In this document: positions 18,792 through 27,328 of the stretch, one piece after another
Layout: each line of letters opens with the position of its first letter
Position numbering within the stretch: the stretch's first letter is position 1
NCBI RefSeq assembly: GCF_000614145.1
Contig: NZ_BAKK01000001.1
Coordinates: 124,001 to 188,000 of the forward strand
Direction of reading: 5' to 3'
Origin: Bacteroides faecichinchillae JCM 17102
GTDB lineage: Bacteria; Bacteroidota; Bacteroidia; Bacteroidales; Bacteroidaceae
DNA length: 64,000 bases
The notes under the pieces: model-generated
What the model was told of the DNA's origin: nothing
Database searches by the model: none
The model's input: the letters and a program-made list of their open reading frames with translations, nothing else
Translations under genes and position numbers: made by a program

Positions 18792-19568
18792 TTACTTATT
18801 CAAGAATGCAGTTAATGGTGAACTGGCTTCTGCTACGAAGTTGTCTGCTCGTAATCCTAAACCTGCTTCGTATGCTTGCCCTCCGGCTTCAGTTGCAGCT
18901 TTGAATGCTTTTGCCATTTCTATCGGATTTCCGGCTACCGCTATTGCAGTATTTACCAAAACGGCAGATGCACCTAGTTCCATTGCTTCTGCTGCATGAC
19001 TTGGTGCACCGATACCCGCATCTACAACTACAGGAATGCCAGCTTGCTCAATAATAATTTGCAGGAACTCTTTGGTTTGTAATCCCTTGTTGGTACCGAT
19101 CGGAGCTCCGAGAGGCATTACGGTGGCAGCACCAGCTTCTTCCAGACGTTTGCATAGTACAGGATCTGCTTGGCAATAAGGAAGTACAATAAAACCAAGT
19201 TTCACTAATTGTTCTGTTGCTTTCAGAGTCTCCATAGAATCGGGGAGTAGATAACGCGGATCAGGGTGAATTTCGAGCTTCAGCCAATTTGTTCCAAATG
19301 CTTCTCGAGCAAGTTGTGCGGCAAATACTGCTTCCTCTGCATCGCGTACACCGGAAGTATTAGGCAACAACTGGATATGGGGGTGAATGATATGTTTCAG
19401 CATATCATCCTCTTTGTTGTCCATGTCGATACGTTTCATTGCTACGGTTACCATCTCTGTGCTTGAGGCTAGAATGGCCTGTTCCATTACTTCATTGGAG
19501 TTGAATTTTCCTGTTCCCAGGAAAAGGCGGGAATTGAACTCACGTCCCGCAATTACTAACTTTTCCAT
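18792..19568 (-). CDS. thiG: Thiazole synthase
   Basis: 258 residues. It joins DXP, dehydroglycine and ThiS-thiocarboxylate to form the thiazole phosphate. The conserved blocks [71 protein letters not shown] and [37 protein letters not shown] are all intact, including the Schiff-base lysine region (VTVAMKRI / WLKLEI). It lies between thiE and thiC in the operon. Confidence 0.97.
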   Translation of the reverse strand: MEKLVIAGREFNSRLFLGTGKFNSNEVMEQAILASSTEMVTVAMKRIDMDNKEDDMLKHIIHPHIQLLPNTSGVRDAEEAVFAAQLAREAFGTNWLKLEIHPDPRYLLPDSMETLKATEQLVKLGFIVLPYCQADPVLCKRLEEAGAATVMPLGAPIGTNKGLQTKEFLQIIIEQAGIPVVVDAGIGAPSHAAEAMELGASAVLVNTAIAVAGNPIEMAKAFKAATEAGGQAYEAGLGLRADNFVAEASSPLTAFLNK

Positions 19569-19640
19569 ATTATGGTAATTTTGAATGATGAATTTTCTAA
19601 ATGATGGATTACTCTTTGTATGATGGAGTGAACAAGAAAA

Positions 19641-20258
19641 TTAATGCCAGTCCAGAATCCTCTTAGTCTCTGCCACTGGATTTTCTGCTCGTAAAATAGT
19701 ACCTGAAAGGGCAATTCCGTTTACACCAGTTCGGAGTATATCAGGAATGTCCTCATAGGTGATTCCTCCTATTGCAACTATCGGTAATTCTATATTAGCC
19801 TCTCTCATTTGTGAAATGATAGAAGAATAACCTTCTAGTCCCAGAACAGGACTTAAATTCTTTTTAGTGGTAGTGAATCGGAAAGGACCTATACCCAGAT
19901 AATCAGCTCCGGCACGATAATGTTGTAAGACGTCTTCAAATGTATTAGCAGTACCACCAATGATGAATGCTTCACCAAGGATTAGTCGGGCTTGGTCGAT
20001 AGGCATGTCTTTCTTGCCCAGATGGACCCCGTCTACTTCTAGCTTTTTAGCTAATTCGACATGATCGTCTAACACTAAGATAGCATTGTGTTCTTTGCAA
20101 AGTGGTTTTAGTTGGAGTGCCACGGCTTCAACTTCTTCAAGAGGAATATCTTTCATACGTAGCTGAATCCACTTACATCCTCCTTTGAGTGCCAGGCATG
20201 CCGATTCAAAATAAGAATATATATCGGTCTGGTGAGTAATAAATTGTAAACTGATCAT
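19641..20258 (-). CDS. thiE: Thiamine phosphate synthase
   Basis: 205 residues. It couples HMP pyrophosphate and thiazole phosphate to thiamin phosphate. Family motifs: CKWIQLRMKDIP, AILVLDDHVELAKKLEVDGVHLGKKDMP (pyrophosphate/Mg site), IGGTANTFEDVLQHYRAGADYLGIGPF and VAIGGITYEDIPDILRTGVNGIALSG. The usual D-x-x-G-x-HLGxxD signature is intact, unlike in the second homologue at 14472..15080. It starts 4 bases after thiS, so coupling is likely. Confidence 0.94.
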   Translation of the reverse strand: MISLQFITHQTDIYSYFESACLALKGGCKWIQLRMKDIPLEEVEAVALQLKPLCKEHNAILVLDDHVELAKKLEVDGVHLGKKDMPIDQARLILGEAFIIGGTANTFEDVLQHYRAGADYLGIGPFRFTTTKKNLSPVLGLEGYSSIISQMREANIELPIVAIGGITYEDIPDILRTGVNGIALSGTILRAENPVAETKRILDWH

Positions 20259-20262
20259 TTGG

Positions 20263-20463
20263 TTACCCTCCGCAGGCTGCTTTAATAATTACCAGATTAT
20301 CATTCTCTTGGAGCAAAAAACACTCCCATTCAGTACGAGGGATCATCTTGTTGTTAATGGCAACAGCAATACCTTGAGACGGAAGTTCCAATTGCGTAAT
20401 CAGTTGTGTAAGGGTAGAAGCTGAATCAATTTCCACCTCTTTGTTGTTTACTTGTACTTTCAT
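20263..20463 (-). CDS. thiS: ThiS sulfur carrier protein
   Basis: 66 residues, a ubiquitin-like sulfur carrier. The C-terminus ends in diglycine (IIKAACGG), the site adenylated by ThiF and converted to thiocarboxylate. The middle segment LPSQGIAVAINNKMIPRTEWE is typical. It is the first gene of the thi operon, about 70 bases after the TPP riboswitch. Confidence 0.94.
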   Translation of the reverse strand: MKVQVNNKEVEIDSASTLTQLITQLELPSQGIAVAINNKMIPRTEWECFLLQENDNLVIIKAACGG

Positions 20464-20531
20464 TTTCCTATTAATCTAAATAAGTTGAAAGTAAATACAA
20501 AGAGCGTGCTTTTATTGAAGGTGATAAGAAG

Positions 20532-20612
20532 AAACACAATCCCTACGCCAGTGCTAACTGTATCAGGTTATTAGGGTATAATCTCAGCCTTTTGGGCACC
20601 CCTTTGTCTTTA
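20532..20612 (-). promoter_or_regulatory. TPP riboswitch (THI element)
   Basis: On the minus strand the conserved elements occur in order: GGGGTGCCC, AAGGCTGAGATTATACCC, AACCTGATACAGTTAGCACTG (interrupted by the variable stem) and GCGTAGGGA. ACAA before GGGG can pair with TTGT after GGGA to close P1. These match the thiamin pyrophosphate aptamer. It lies upstream of thiS and so should shut down the whole operon at high TPP. No intrinsic terminator is visible between aptamer and thiS, so control of translation start is more likely than attenuation (inference). Confidence 0.93.
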
Positions 20613-20832
20613 CGACGACAAAGTAAGTGAAAAAGAAACAGAAAAACATCAAATTAACTGATTTTTTTCATATTTCTATTGATTTCGGTTTTGTGATGTG
20701 ATGGGAAAATACTAATCTCGCTCCATTTTTATAATTCTTATCCATCCATATATCATTTTCTAAACGTTGTGTCGTTAGTTTACAGATAGATAATTCAAGA
20801 CCTGTGTCCCTGTAATTTAATATGTAATAAAA

Positions 20833-20876
20833 TAAGTAAAAAGAGATCGCTGTAGAATTTTTCACAGCGACCTCTT
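20833..20876 (-). terminator. Terminator of the superoxide dismutase gene
   Basis: On the minus strand AAGAGGTCGCTGT pairs with ACAGCGATCTCTT (one mismatch) around a 10-base loop, followed by TTTACTTATTTT. Confidence 0.75.
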
Positions 20877-20906
20877 AATAGTTTAGTTTTATTTAAAAAA
20901 GACTGG

Positions 20907-21488
20907 CTACATCCTTTTTTCTACCACATCCCAATCAATGATGTTCCACAGTTCGTTCACATGATCGGCACGACGGTTTTGGTAATCCAAATAATAGGAG
21001 TGTTCCCAAACATCAAATCCGAGAAGAGGTTTCAATCCGGCACGTACCGGGTTACTGCCGTTAGCTTCTTTGGTGATATGGAGTTTACCGTTCTTGTCTA
21101 CTGATAACCAAGCCCATCCGGAACCGAATAAGCCAACCGCAGCGGCATTGAATTCTTTCTTGAAGTTATCGAAACTTCCGAAATCACGTTTGATAGCTTC
21201 TGCCAATTTTCCTGTTGGTTCCTTCTTCGAAGGTTTAGGAGCAAATTGCAAGAAGTATAAATTATGATTCAATACCTGTCCGGCATTATTGAAGATAGCT
21301 CCATCAGGAGCGGTTGCAACAATCTCTTCAACTGTTTTACCTTCATATTCTGTTCCCGGCACAAGGCTGTTGAGGTTATTTACATACGTTTGTAAGTGTT
21401 TACCGTAGTGGAAATCAATTGTTTGCTGACTGATTACAGGTTCCAACGCATTGTTTGCATATGGAAGTTTAGGCATTTCGTAAGTCAT
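20907..21488 (-). CDS. sodB: Superoxide dismutase (Fe/Mn family)
   Basis: 193 residues. It dismutates superoxide and is an aerotolerance factor in Bacteroides. The four metal ligands are visible: His in IDFHYGKHLQTYVNNLN (about 27), His in LNHNLYFLQFAP (about 74), and Asp and His in GFDVWEHSYYLDYQNRRADHV. The motif AAVGLFGSGWAWLSV suits the Fe or cambialistic type known from this group. The start is placed at 21488 (MTYEMPKLPY); further ATGs upstream in frame encode a hydrophobic stretch not found in the family. It has its own terminator at 20833..20876. Confidence 0.93.
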   Translation of the reverse strand: MTYEMPKLPYANNALEPVISQQTIDFHYGKHLQTYVNNLNSLVPGTEYEGKTVEEIVATAPDGAIFNNAGQVLNHNLYFLQFAPKPSKKEPTGKLAEAIKRDFGSFDNFKKEFNAAAVGLFGSGWAWLSVDKNGKLHITKEANGSNPVRAGLKPLLGFDVWEHSYYLDYQNRRADHVNELWNIIDWDVVEKRM

Positions 21489-21600
21489 GGTCATAAATAT
21501 TAAAGACATTAGTATAGTATTCATATTGTCCAAATTTTAAATGGATGTTTTATATAGTAATAACAACTCCTAAGATAAAAAAGTTCATTACCTCTTTTCT

Positions 21601-23340
21601 TTACTTATAAATATATTGGATACGTTCCGTATCATTGGGGTTATCATAATTAGTCCGGCATATCCATTGCCCAGTATTATCATATTCATAATAGGAGTTA
21701 CCATCAATACGGTTACCATATTCATCGTATATACAGGTTAGGTATCCATCAGTCTTTTGGTTATTGCTGGAAATCCGTTGATAGACTATCCTGTTCAGAT
21801 AACCATATTTATCGTACTCATATATTTCTTTTTGTGAAAGTATCTGAGCAGGAGAGTTGGTAAATTGTAGATTCTGGTGTTGTGATTCCAGTAATCTTCC
21901 TTTATCATCATATTTATTTATGGTAGATGTTTGTAGTTCTCCATTTTTATCATATTCTTTCACTTCCGTTAGTAATCCTTGCTTGTTATAATTACTGGTA
22001 ACTAATTTCCCGTCCATATACTTAAGCGAATCGCTTTCAATACTTCCATCAGAACTAAAGTGACGTATTCTCCGGTAAAAATCTGTTTGAGTTTTGGGGT
22101 CCGTTTTTACTTCGAAGATGCAGTGTCCAAGTGGGTCGTATAGCATACTGGTTTTTATCTGATTAATGATCTGACCATTTTTCTCTGTGAGGGATACAAT
22201 TGATAAGACTTGCCCTTTATCGTTGTACGAGTACGTTGTCGAACGAATGCCAGTACTATCGCTTTCGCATACTTTTGTCAAGCGTCCCTGATTATAATAC
22301 TTCACACAATTGGGAGTAGAGACGATTTTTTGCAAAATAAATCCTTGACGCAATGCATTCGCCTGATCGCGAAATTCTTTATATTTATGTGTTGCAAGGA
22401 ACTTTTTTAATAGGTTGAGTGATTCGGAACTAGTTAAAGTCGGTTTCAGTAGCTCAAAATCTGCCTTCTCACTAATAAACTCAAGTTCGTTTAAATGACT
22501 TCGTTCGGAAGACGTCAGATATGGTGAATCTTTATATTCATCAATGATTTGCCGGATAGCGGTTGCATCTCCTTTCTTTTGAAGTGTATCGATATTTTGG
22601 AACAGAAAATCATCATAGAGTGCGCGAACTTCACTGAGATAAGGACGGGGTCCTTTATCTTGGAAAAACTTTTGCATCGCTGTGTCTTCAAAAAATGCTT
22701 TGAAATTATCCGGATTGGGAGTACTTTTTACAAGCTGATAACGCCGTTTGTTTTCTGCTGTATTGACTTGAGAGAGATATTTCCCGTTTGGGTATTCTTT
22801 GATATAAATTTGATATGTTTGAAGAGTAGGTGTACTCAACATATTTTCCATCAATGCTAATTCGCGGATACTTTTTATTTTCTCCAGCATAGTAGAGTCC
22901 ATTGGATAACCAGTAGTACGGATACTGTCCAAAAGTACTCGGCTGAAAGGTATTTTATTTTTCGATACCTCTAAGATATCGATAATTGATTTATCGGCTC
23001 TGTTTCGTATATTAGATAATTCTATATTCTCAGCTTCACAGATTGCAGGAAAGTAAGCTTCGGCTGCTCTTTCGTAACGTCCGAAATAGTTGGTAGCAGC
23101 CTGTTCACTTTGTTTTTTCCATAATTGATCGAGAATATCCATTAATGACAGAGAACCAGCATAATATGTCTGCGTCTCGTTGTCAAGTTTCTCCCGATTT
23201 TTCTGCCACTTCGCAGTGTCATTATCGTTCAGATACCTTAGAAGTTTTTCCATACGGCCTTGTTTTTGTGCCATAGCCTCTGGGATACACGTGGCAAGGC
23301 AAAGGCCCCAAATGATTGTTAATAATATATTCTTTTTCAT
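21601..23340 (-). CDS. Secreted hypothetical protein with C-terminal YD-repeat-like strands
   Basis: 579 residues. A signal peptide (MKKNILLTIIWGLCLATCIPEAMAQ) directs export. Residues about 30-340 are helical and charged, with TPR-like periodicity (YIKEYPNGKYLSQVNTAENKRRYQLV, IRQIIDEYKDSPYLTSSER). Residues about 345-579 hold repeated units of the form Y-x-Y-x-D-x-x-G (TTYSYNDKGQVLSI, NKYDDKGRLLES, YEYDKYGYLNRIVY, CIYDEYGNRI, YYEYDNTGQWICR), as in YD/RHS-type beta-strand repeats. There is no toxin tip or RHS core motif, so it is probably not a polymorphic toxin. It ends 112 bases before sodB on the same strand. I do not recognise a named family. Confidence 0.78.
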   Translation of the reverse strand: MKKNILLTIIWGLCLATCIPEAMAQKQGRMEKLLRYLNDNDTAKWQKNREKLDNETQTYYAGSLSLMDILDQLWKKQSEQAATNYFGRYERAAEAYFPAICEAENIELSNIRNRADKSIIDILEVSKNKIPFSRVLLDSIRTTGYPMDSTMLEKIKSIRELALMENMLSTPTLQTYQIYIKEYPNGKYLSQVNTAENKRRYQLVKSTPNPDNFKAFFEDTAMQKFFQDKGPRPYLSEVRALYDDFLFQNIDTLQKKGDATAIRQIIDEYKDSPYLTSSERSHLNELEFISEKADFELLKPTLTSSESLNLLKKFLATHKYKEFRDQANALRQGFILQKIVSTPNCVKYYNQGRLTKVCESDSTGIRSTTYSYNDKGQVLSIVSLTEKNGQIINQIKTSMLYDPLGHCIFEVKTDPKTQTDFYRRIRHFSSDGSIESDSLKYMDGKLVTSNYNKQGLLTEVKEYDKNGELQTSTINKYDDKGRLLESQHQNLQFTNSPAQILSQKEIYEYDKYGYLNRIVYQRISSNNQKTDGYLTCIYDEYGNRIDGNSYYEYDNTGQWICRTNYDNPNDTERIQYIYK

Positions 23341-23413
23341 TGTTTTGGGGATTAGGTTAAAATTGTTAGTGATGAAAATTCACAAAAATATCTTCATTGT
23401 CAAATGATTATTA

Positions 23414-23421
23414 TACTTTTG
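23414..23421 (+). promoter_or_regulatory. Candidate -7 box for the UvrD/PcrA helicase gene
   Basis: TACTTTTG fits TAnnTTTG, 66 bases before the ATG at 23488. No clear -33 element is seen. Confidence 0.4.
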
Positions 23422-23487
23422 TCCTATTGAAACAATTTAGGACGCTAAGGGTTTGTTAAAAATCCCCATAGTTTTTATAATGCTGTT

Positions 23488-25881
23488 ATGAATACCAATT
23501 ATATAGAGGAATTAAATGAGAGTCAATATAATGCAGTGACTTATGATGACGGACCTTCATTGGTAATAGCCGGTGCAGGTTCCGGAAAAACTCGTGTATT
23601 GACTTATAAAATAGCATATTTGTTAGAGAAGGAGAATGGTTATAATCCATGGAATATCCTTGCTCTGACTTTTACCAACAAAGCTGCTCGCGAGATGAAA
23701 GAGCGTATAGGCCGTCAAGTGGGTATGAAACTGGCACGTTATTTATGGATGGGGACTTTTCATTCTGTATTTTCACGTATTCTTCGTGCAGAAGCACACC
23801 ATATAGGATTTACTTCTCAGTTTACTATTTACGATTCGGCTGATAGTAAAAGTCTGCTTCGTTCTATTATTAAGGAAATGGGGCTGGATGAGAAAACCTA
23901 TAAGCCGGGATCGATACAAGCACGTATCTCTAATGCTAAAAACCACTTGGTTTCTCCTGCCGGTTATGCAGCAAATAAAGAAGCTTATGAAGGAGATGCG
24001 GCAGCTAAAATGCCTGCTATTCGTGATATTTATAGTCGATATTGGGACAGATGTCGTCAGGCAGGAGCAATGGATTTTGATGATTTGTTGTTCTATACTT
24101 ATATTTTATTTCGTGATTTTCCGGAAGTGTTGGCTCGTTATCGCGATCAATTTCGTTACGTTCTTGTAGATGAGTATCAAGATACAAATTTTGCTCAACA
24201 CAGTATTGTCCTGCAATTGACTAAAGAGAATCAGCATGTTTGCGTGGTAGGAGACGATGCACAGAGTATCTATTCTTTTCGTGGAGCCGATATTGATAAT
24301 ATTCTATATTTTACGAAAGTATATCCTAACACAAAAGTATTTAAGCTTGAACAAAATTATCGGTCTACCCAGACCATTGTTTGTGCTGCTAATAGTTTGA
24401 TCAAGAAGAATGAACGTCAGATTCGGAAAGAAGTATTTTCGGAGAAAGAGAAGGGTGAACTGATAGGAGTATTTCAAGCTTATAGTGATGTGGAAGAAGG
24501 GGATATTGTAGCGAATAAAATAGCAGAATTACGACGAGTTAATGATTACAGTTATGCGGATTTTGCCATTTTATATCGTACGAATGCACAAAGCCGTATT
24601 TTTGAAGAGGCTCTTCGAAAGCGGAGCATACCTTATAAAATCTATGGTGGGCTTTCGTTTTATCAACGTAAGGAGATAAAAGATGTGATTGCTTATTTTC
24701 GTTTGGTGGTCAATCCGAATGATGAAGAGGCGTTCAAGCGTATTATTAATTATCCTGCTCGTGGCATTGGTGATACCACTGTGGGGAAAATCATAACAGC
24801 TGCTACAGATAATAGTGTAAGTCTTTGGAACGTACTTTGTGAGCCATTGAGTTACGGCTTGGCAATTAATAAAGGAACTCATACAAAATTGCAAGGATTT
24901 CATGAGTTGATAGAAGGATTTATTGCAGACCAATCTGATAAGAATGCATATGAGATAGGTACGGATATCATTCGTCAATCGGGTATAATCAATGATGTTT
25001 GTCAGGATACTTCACCTGAGAATCTCAGTCGTAAAGAAAACATAGAGGAGTTGGTAAATGGTATAAACGATTTCTGTGCTTTGCGTCAGGAGGAAGGAAA
25101 TCCTAATATCTCATTAACAGATTTTCTTTCAGAGATAGCTTTGCTTACAGATCAGGATTCGGATAAAGCCGATGATGGAGAAAAGATAACTTTAATGACC
25201 GTACATTCTGCCAAAGGACTAGAATTTAAGAATGTTTTTGTAGTTGGTTTAGAAGAGAACTTATTTCCTAGTGGTATGGTAGGAGATTCTCCTCGTGCAT
25301 TGGAAGAAGAACGCCGTCTGTTTTATGTAGCCATTACTCGCGCGGAAGAGCATTGTTTTTTGTCTTTTGCCAAAACTCGTTTTCGTTATGGAAAGATGGA
25401 ATTTGGAAGTCCGAGCCGCTTCTTGCGTGATATTGATATGCATTATCTTCAGTTACCACATGAAGTAGGAGTCAGTCGCTCAGTTGATGAAGGGGCGGGG
25501 CGTTTCCGACGAGAGATTGAAGGGGGATTTACTCGTTCTGCTTCATCTAAACGTACACCATTGGGCAATTTTTCTTCAGAACAGGAACGGCGTCCGAAAG
25601 AACAAATTATTGCACCTACGGTGCCGAGAAATCTGAAGAAAGTAAGTTCTGTAAGTAATAATAATACTTCTGCTACTTCATCAAGTCAGTCTCCTATACA
25701 GGGAATCAGTGCGGGACAGATGATTGAACATGAACGTTTTGGTTTGGGAGAAGTTGTAAAAGTGGAAGGTACTGGTGATAATGCAAAAGCAACTATTCAC
25801 TTCAAAAATGCAGGTGACAAACAACTATTGCTGCGTTTTGCACGTTTTAAAATAGTAGATTCAAATACTCAAATATTATAG
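23488..25881 (+). CDS. pcrA: UvrD/PcrA-type ATP-dependent DNA helicase
   Basis: 797 residues, an SF1A 3'-5' helicase for nucleotide excision and mismatch repair and for clearing recombinase filaments. Motifs in order: Q motif LNESQYNAV; Walker A GAGSGKTR (about 31-38); LTFTNKAAREMKERI; Walker B VDEYQDTN; GDDAQSIYSFRGAD; QNYRSTQTI; TLMTVHSAKGLEFKNVFVVGLEENLFP; and EEERRLFYVAITRAE. The C-terminal domain (GISAGQMIEHERFGLGEVVKVEG...) is the Tudor-like, RNA-polymerase-contacting module of PcrA/UvrD. Bacteroides usually has more than one UvrD paralogue; this is the canonical short type. A lipoprotein gene follows 5 bases downstream. Confidence 0.95.
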   Translation: MNTNYIEELNESQYNAVTYDDGPSLVIAGAGSGKTRVLTYKIAYLLEKENGYNPWNILALTFTNKAAREMKERIGRQVGMKLARYLWMGTFHSVFSRILRAEAHHIGFTSQFTIYDSADSKSLLRSIIKEMGLDEKTYKPGSIQARISNAKNHLVSPAGYAANKEAYEGDAAAKMPAIRDIYSRYWDRCRQAGAMDFDDLLFYTYILFRDFPEVLARYRDQFRYVLVDEYQDTNFAQHSIVLQLTKENQHVCVVGDDAQSIYSFRGADIDNILYFTKVYPNTKVFKLEQNYRSTQTIVCAANSLIKKNERQIRKEVFSEKEKGELIGVFQAYSDVEEGDIVANKIAELRRVNDYSYADFAILYRTNAQSRIFEEALRKRSIPYKIYGGLSFYQRKEIKDVIAYFRLVVNPNDEEAFKRIINYPARGIGDTTVGKIITAATDNSVSLWNVLCEPLSYGLAINKGTHTKLQGFHELIEGFIADQSDKNAYEIGTDIIRQSGIINDVCQDTSPENLSRKENIEELVNGINDFCALRQEEGNPNISLTDFLSEIALLTDQDSDKADDGEKITLMTVHSAKGLEFKNVFVVGLEENLFPSGMVGDSPRALEEERRLFYVAITRAEEHCFLSFAKTRFRYGKMEFGSPSRFLRDIDMHYLQLPHEVGVSRSVDEGAGRFRREIEGGFTRSASSKRTPLGNFSSEQERRPKEQIIAPTVPRNLKKVSSVSNNNTSATSSSQSPIQGISAGQMIEHERFGLGEVVKVEGTGDNAKATIHFKNAGDKQLLLRFARFKIVDSNTQIL

Positions 25882-25886
25882 GTGTC

Positions 25887-26579
25887 ATGAAGAAACAAGT
25901 AACAGTGATTTTGCTTTCCGCTCTAATTTTGAGTGGATGTGCATCGGGACGTATGGGAAATCCGGGAGCAATTATGGCGGGTGCTGCCATCGGTGGCGGT
26001 TTGGGTAGTTCCATTGGTGGACTGATTGGTGATAATAATCATGGTTGGAGAGGTGGATATCGTGGCTCTGCTATTGGAAATATTGTAGGTACCATTGCCG
26101 GTGCTGCAATTGGTAATGCTTTGACGACTCCCAAACAAGAACCGGTAGAAGAGTATGCCTATGTTCCTGAAGTGAGAGAGGTTTATACAAAATCCCGCAC
26201 TCGTCCGCAGATACAACGCCCCTCACCTCAGTTGAAGTTGCGTAAAATTCGTTTTATTGATGATAACCGTAATCATGTGATTGACGCAGGAGAGAGTAGT
26301 AAAATTATTTTTGAGGTAATGAATGAAGGGAAGACTCCAGTATATGATGTTGTTCCTATTGTGGAGACTGTTGGTAAAGTGAAACATATTGGTATTTCTC
26401 CGTCTGTAATGGTTGAGGAAATTCTGCCTGGTGAAGGATTCCGTTATACAGCGACCATTTATGCCGGTCCTAAATTGAAAGACGGTGAAGTTACTTTCCG
26501 CGTAGCTGTGTCCGATGAAAATGGAAATATTTGTGATGCACAGGAGTTTGCATTGCCTACTCAACGTGCAGAACGATAA
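25887..26579 (+). CDS. Glycine-zipper lipoprotein with a C-terminal beta domain
   Basis: 230 residues. The lipobox LILSGC ends the signal peptide (Cys about 18). A glycine-zipper segment follows (about 27-85: AIMAGAAIGGGLGSSIGGLIG, GSAIGNIVGTIAGAAIGNAL), as in membrane-inserting SlyB/OmpA-linked proteins. Residues about 115-225 look like an Ig/CARDB-type beta domain (KIRFIDDNRNHVIDAGESSKIIFEVMNEGKTPVYDVVPIVE). It probably sits in the inner face of the outer membrane. It is 5 bases behind the helicase gene and likely shares its transcript, though a functional link is not apparent. Confidence 0.8.
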   Translation: MKKQVTVILLSALILSGCASGRMGNPGAIMAGAAIGGGLGSSIGGLIGDNNHGWRGGYRGSAIGNIVGTIAGAAIGNALTTPKQEPVEEYAYVPEVREVYTKSRTRPQIQRPSPQLKLRKIRFIDDNRNHVIDAGESSKIIFEVMNEGKTPVYDVVPIVETVGKVKHIGISPSVMVEEILPGEGFRYTATIYAGPKLKDGEVTFRVAVSDENGNICDAQEFALPTQRAER

Positions 26580-26612
26580 TGCTGGAGCTATTTGCTAGTT
26601 CTTTATCATTTA

Positions 26613-26664
26613 GCTATTACCATTTGTTATTTTGCTCATAGTATAAATTTTGTTTGGTAATAGC
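26613..26664. repeat. 10-bp inverted repeat after the lipoprotein gene
   Basis: GCTATTACCA (26613..26622) and TGGTAATAGC (26655..26664) are exact complements with a 32-base loop, followed by ATATTTTGTTTG. It may act as a weak terminator. The loop is long for that role. Confidence 0.4.
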
Positions 26665-26846
26665 ATATTTTGTTTGTAATATAATAGATTGATCAAATCT
26701 ATAATCATAAACAACAGATTTGAATTTAGGTATAATATCATTGCAATAGTTGATTAAGTCTTAAATTCCACCTCCACAGTAAAAATATCATTTTCTCTAT
26801 CAACCTATCACCAATCTTCTATAACTCTTTATTCATCGGTGTTTTG

Positions 26847-26879
26847 GTGGTGATAGGTTATTTTTTAACCTATCACCAC
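26847..26879. repeat. Perfect 14-bp hairpin with CTATCA repeats nearby
   Basis: GTGGTGATAGGTTA and TAACCTATCACCAC are exact complements around a TTTTT loop. The CTATCA core recurs at 26797, 26805, 26882 and 26889. The hairpin stands about 270 bases from the nearest gene, in a 749-base convergent gap, and has no U-tail, so it does not look like a simple terminator. Confidence 0.6.
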
Positions 26880-27014
26880 ATCTATCACCTATCATCCGAT
26901 TTATTATCCATACAGTAAGCGTCTCCGAGATGGCTTTTGTTTATATTAATCATGTTATATGAAAGATGCTTTTTATCCCTGTTTGTTCCATTTGTCAAAT
27001 GAAAAAGAACCTGT

Positions 27015-27118
27015 TATTTTATCAGTTTCATAAGGAGAAACTGTTGGTTTCATGCAGGGAAACTTTTAGTTTCAAGGCATGGAACTATTAGTTTCAATAG
27101 AGTGAAACTGATTTTAGT
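27015..27118. repeat. Tandem array of 15-bp palindromes at 22-bp period
   Basis: GAAACTGTTGGTTTC (27037..27051), GAAACTTTTAGTTTC (27059..27073) and GGAACTATTAGTTTC (27081..27095) start exactly 22 bases apart. A right half-site AGTTTC at 27024 and a left half-site GAAACT at 27104 extend the array at each end. The array lies between two convergent genes (lipoprotein ending at 26579, oxidoreductase ending at 27329), so it is not obviously a promoter operator. Confidence 0.7.
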
Positions 27119-27328
27119 TATAGAGGTTTGTAATGTCTTGGATTAACTTTGGACTTTTTTGTTTTACTTCCTATCTTAATACATATTCTTTTTTTATTTT
27201 TCCTGATTCATTTTACTGTATAATGTAAGTCTTCTTACAATATATGTAACTATGTGTAACTTTTTAATAGAGCTATTTCTATAATTGGCAAGATGATCAT
27301 GAAATCTTGTTTGAACCATATTATGAAT

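Noticed and set aside
20602..20623. Hairpin CTTTGTC-N8-GACAAAG just before the TPP aptamer, possibly an anti-P1 stem of the riboswitch
   Set aside because: Its 5' arm overlaps TACTTTG (20624..20619 on the minus strand), a probable -7 promoter box, so that arm is probably not transcribed.
20668..20865. 65-codon minus-strand frame after the superoxide dismutase gene
   Set aside because: It overlaps the sod terminator and has no recognisable features.
25923..26564. Two minus-strand frames opposite the glycine-zipper lipoprotein gene
   Set aside because: They are antisense frames of low-complexity sequence; the plus strand has a lipobox and domain structure.
23488..26579. Defence island around the UvrD helicase
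   Set aside because: The helicase has the complete PcrA/UvrD layout with the Tudor-like tail and a lipoprotein as its only partner; there is no nuclease or defence gene nearby.
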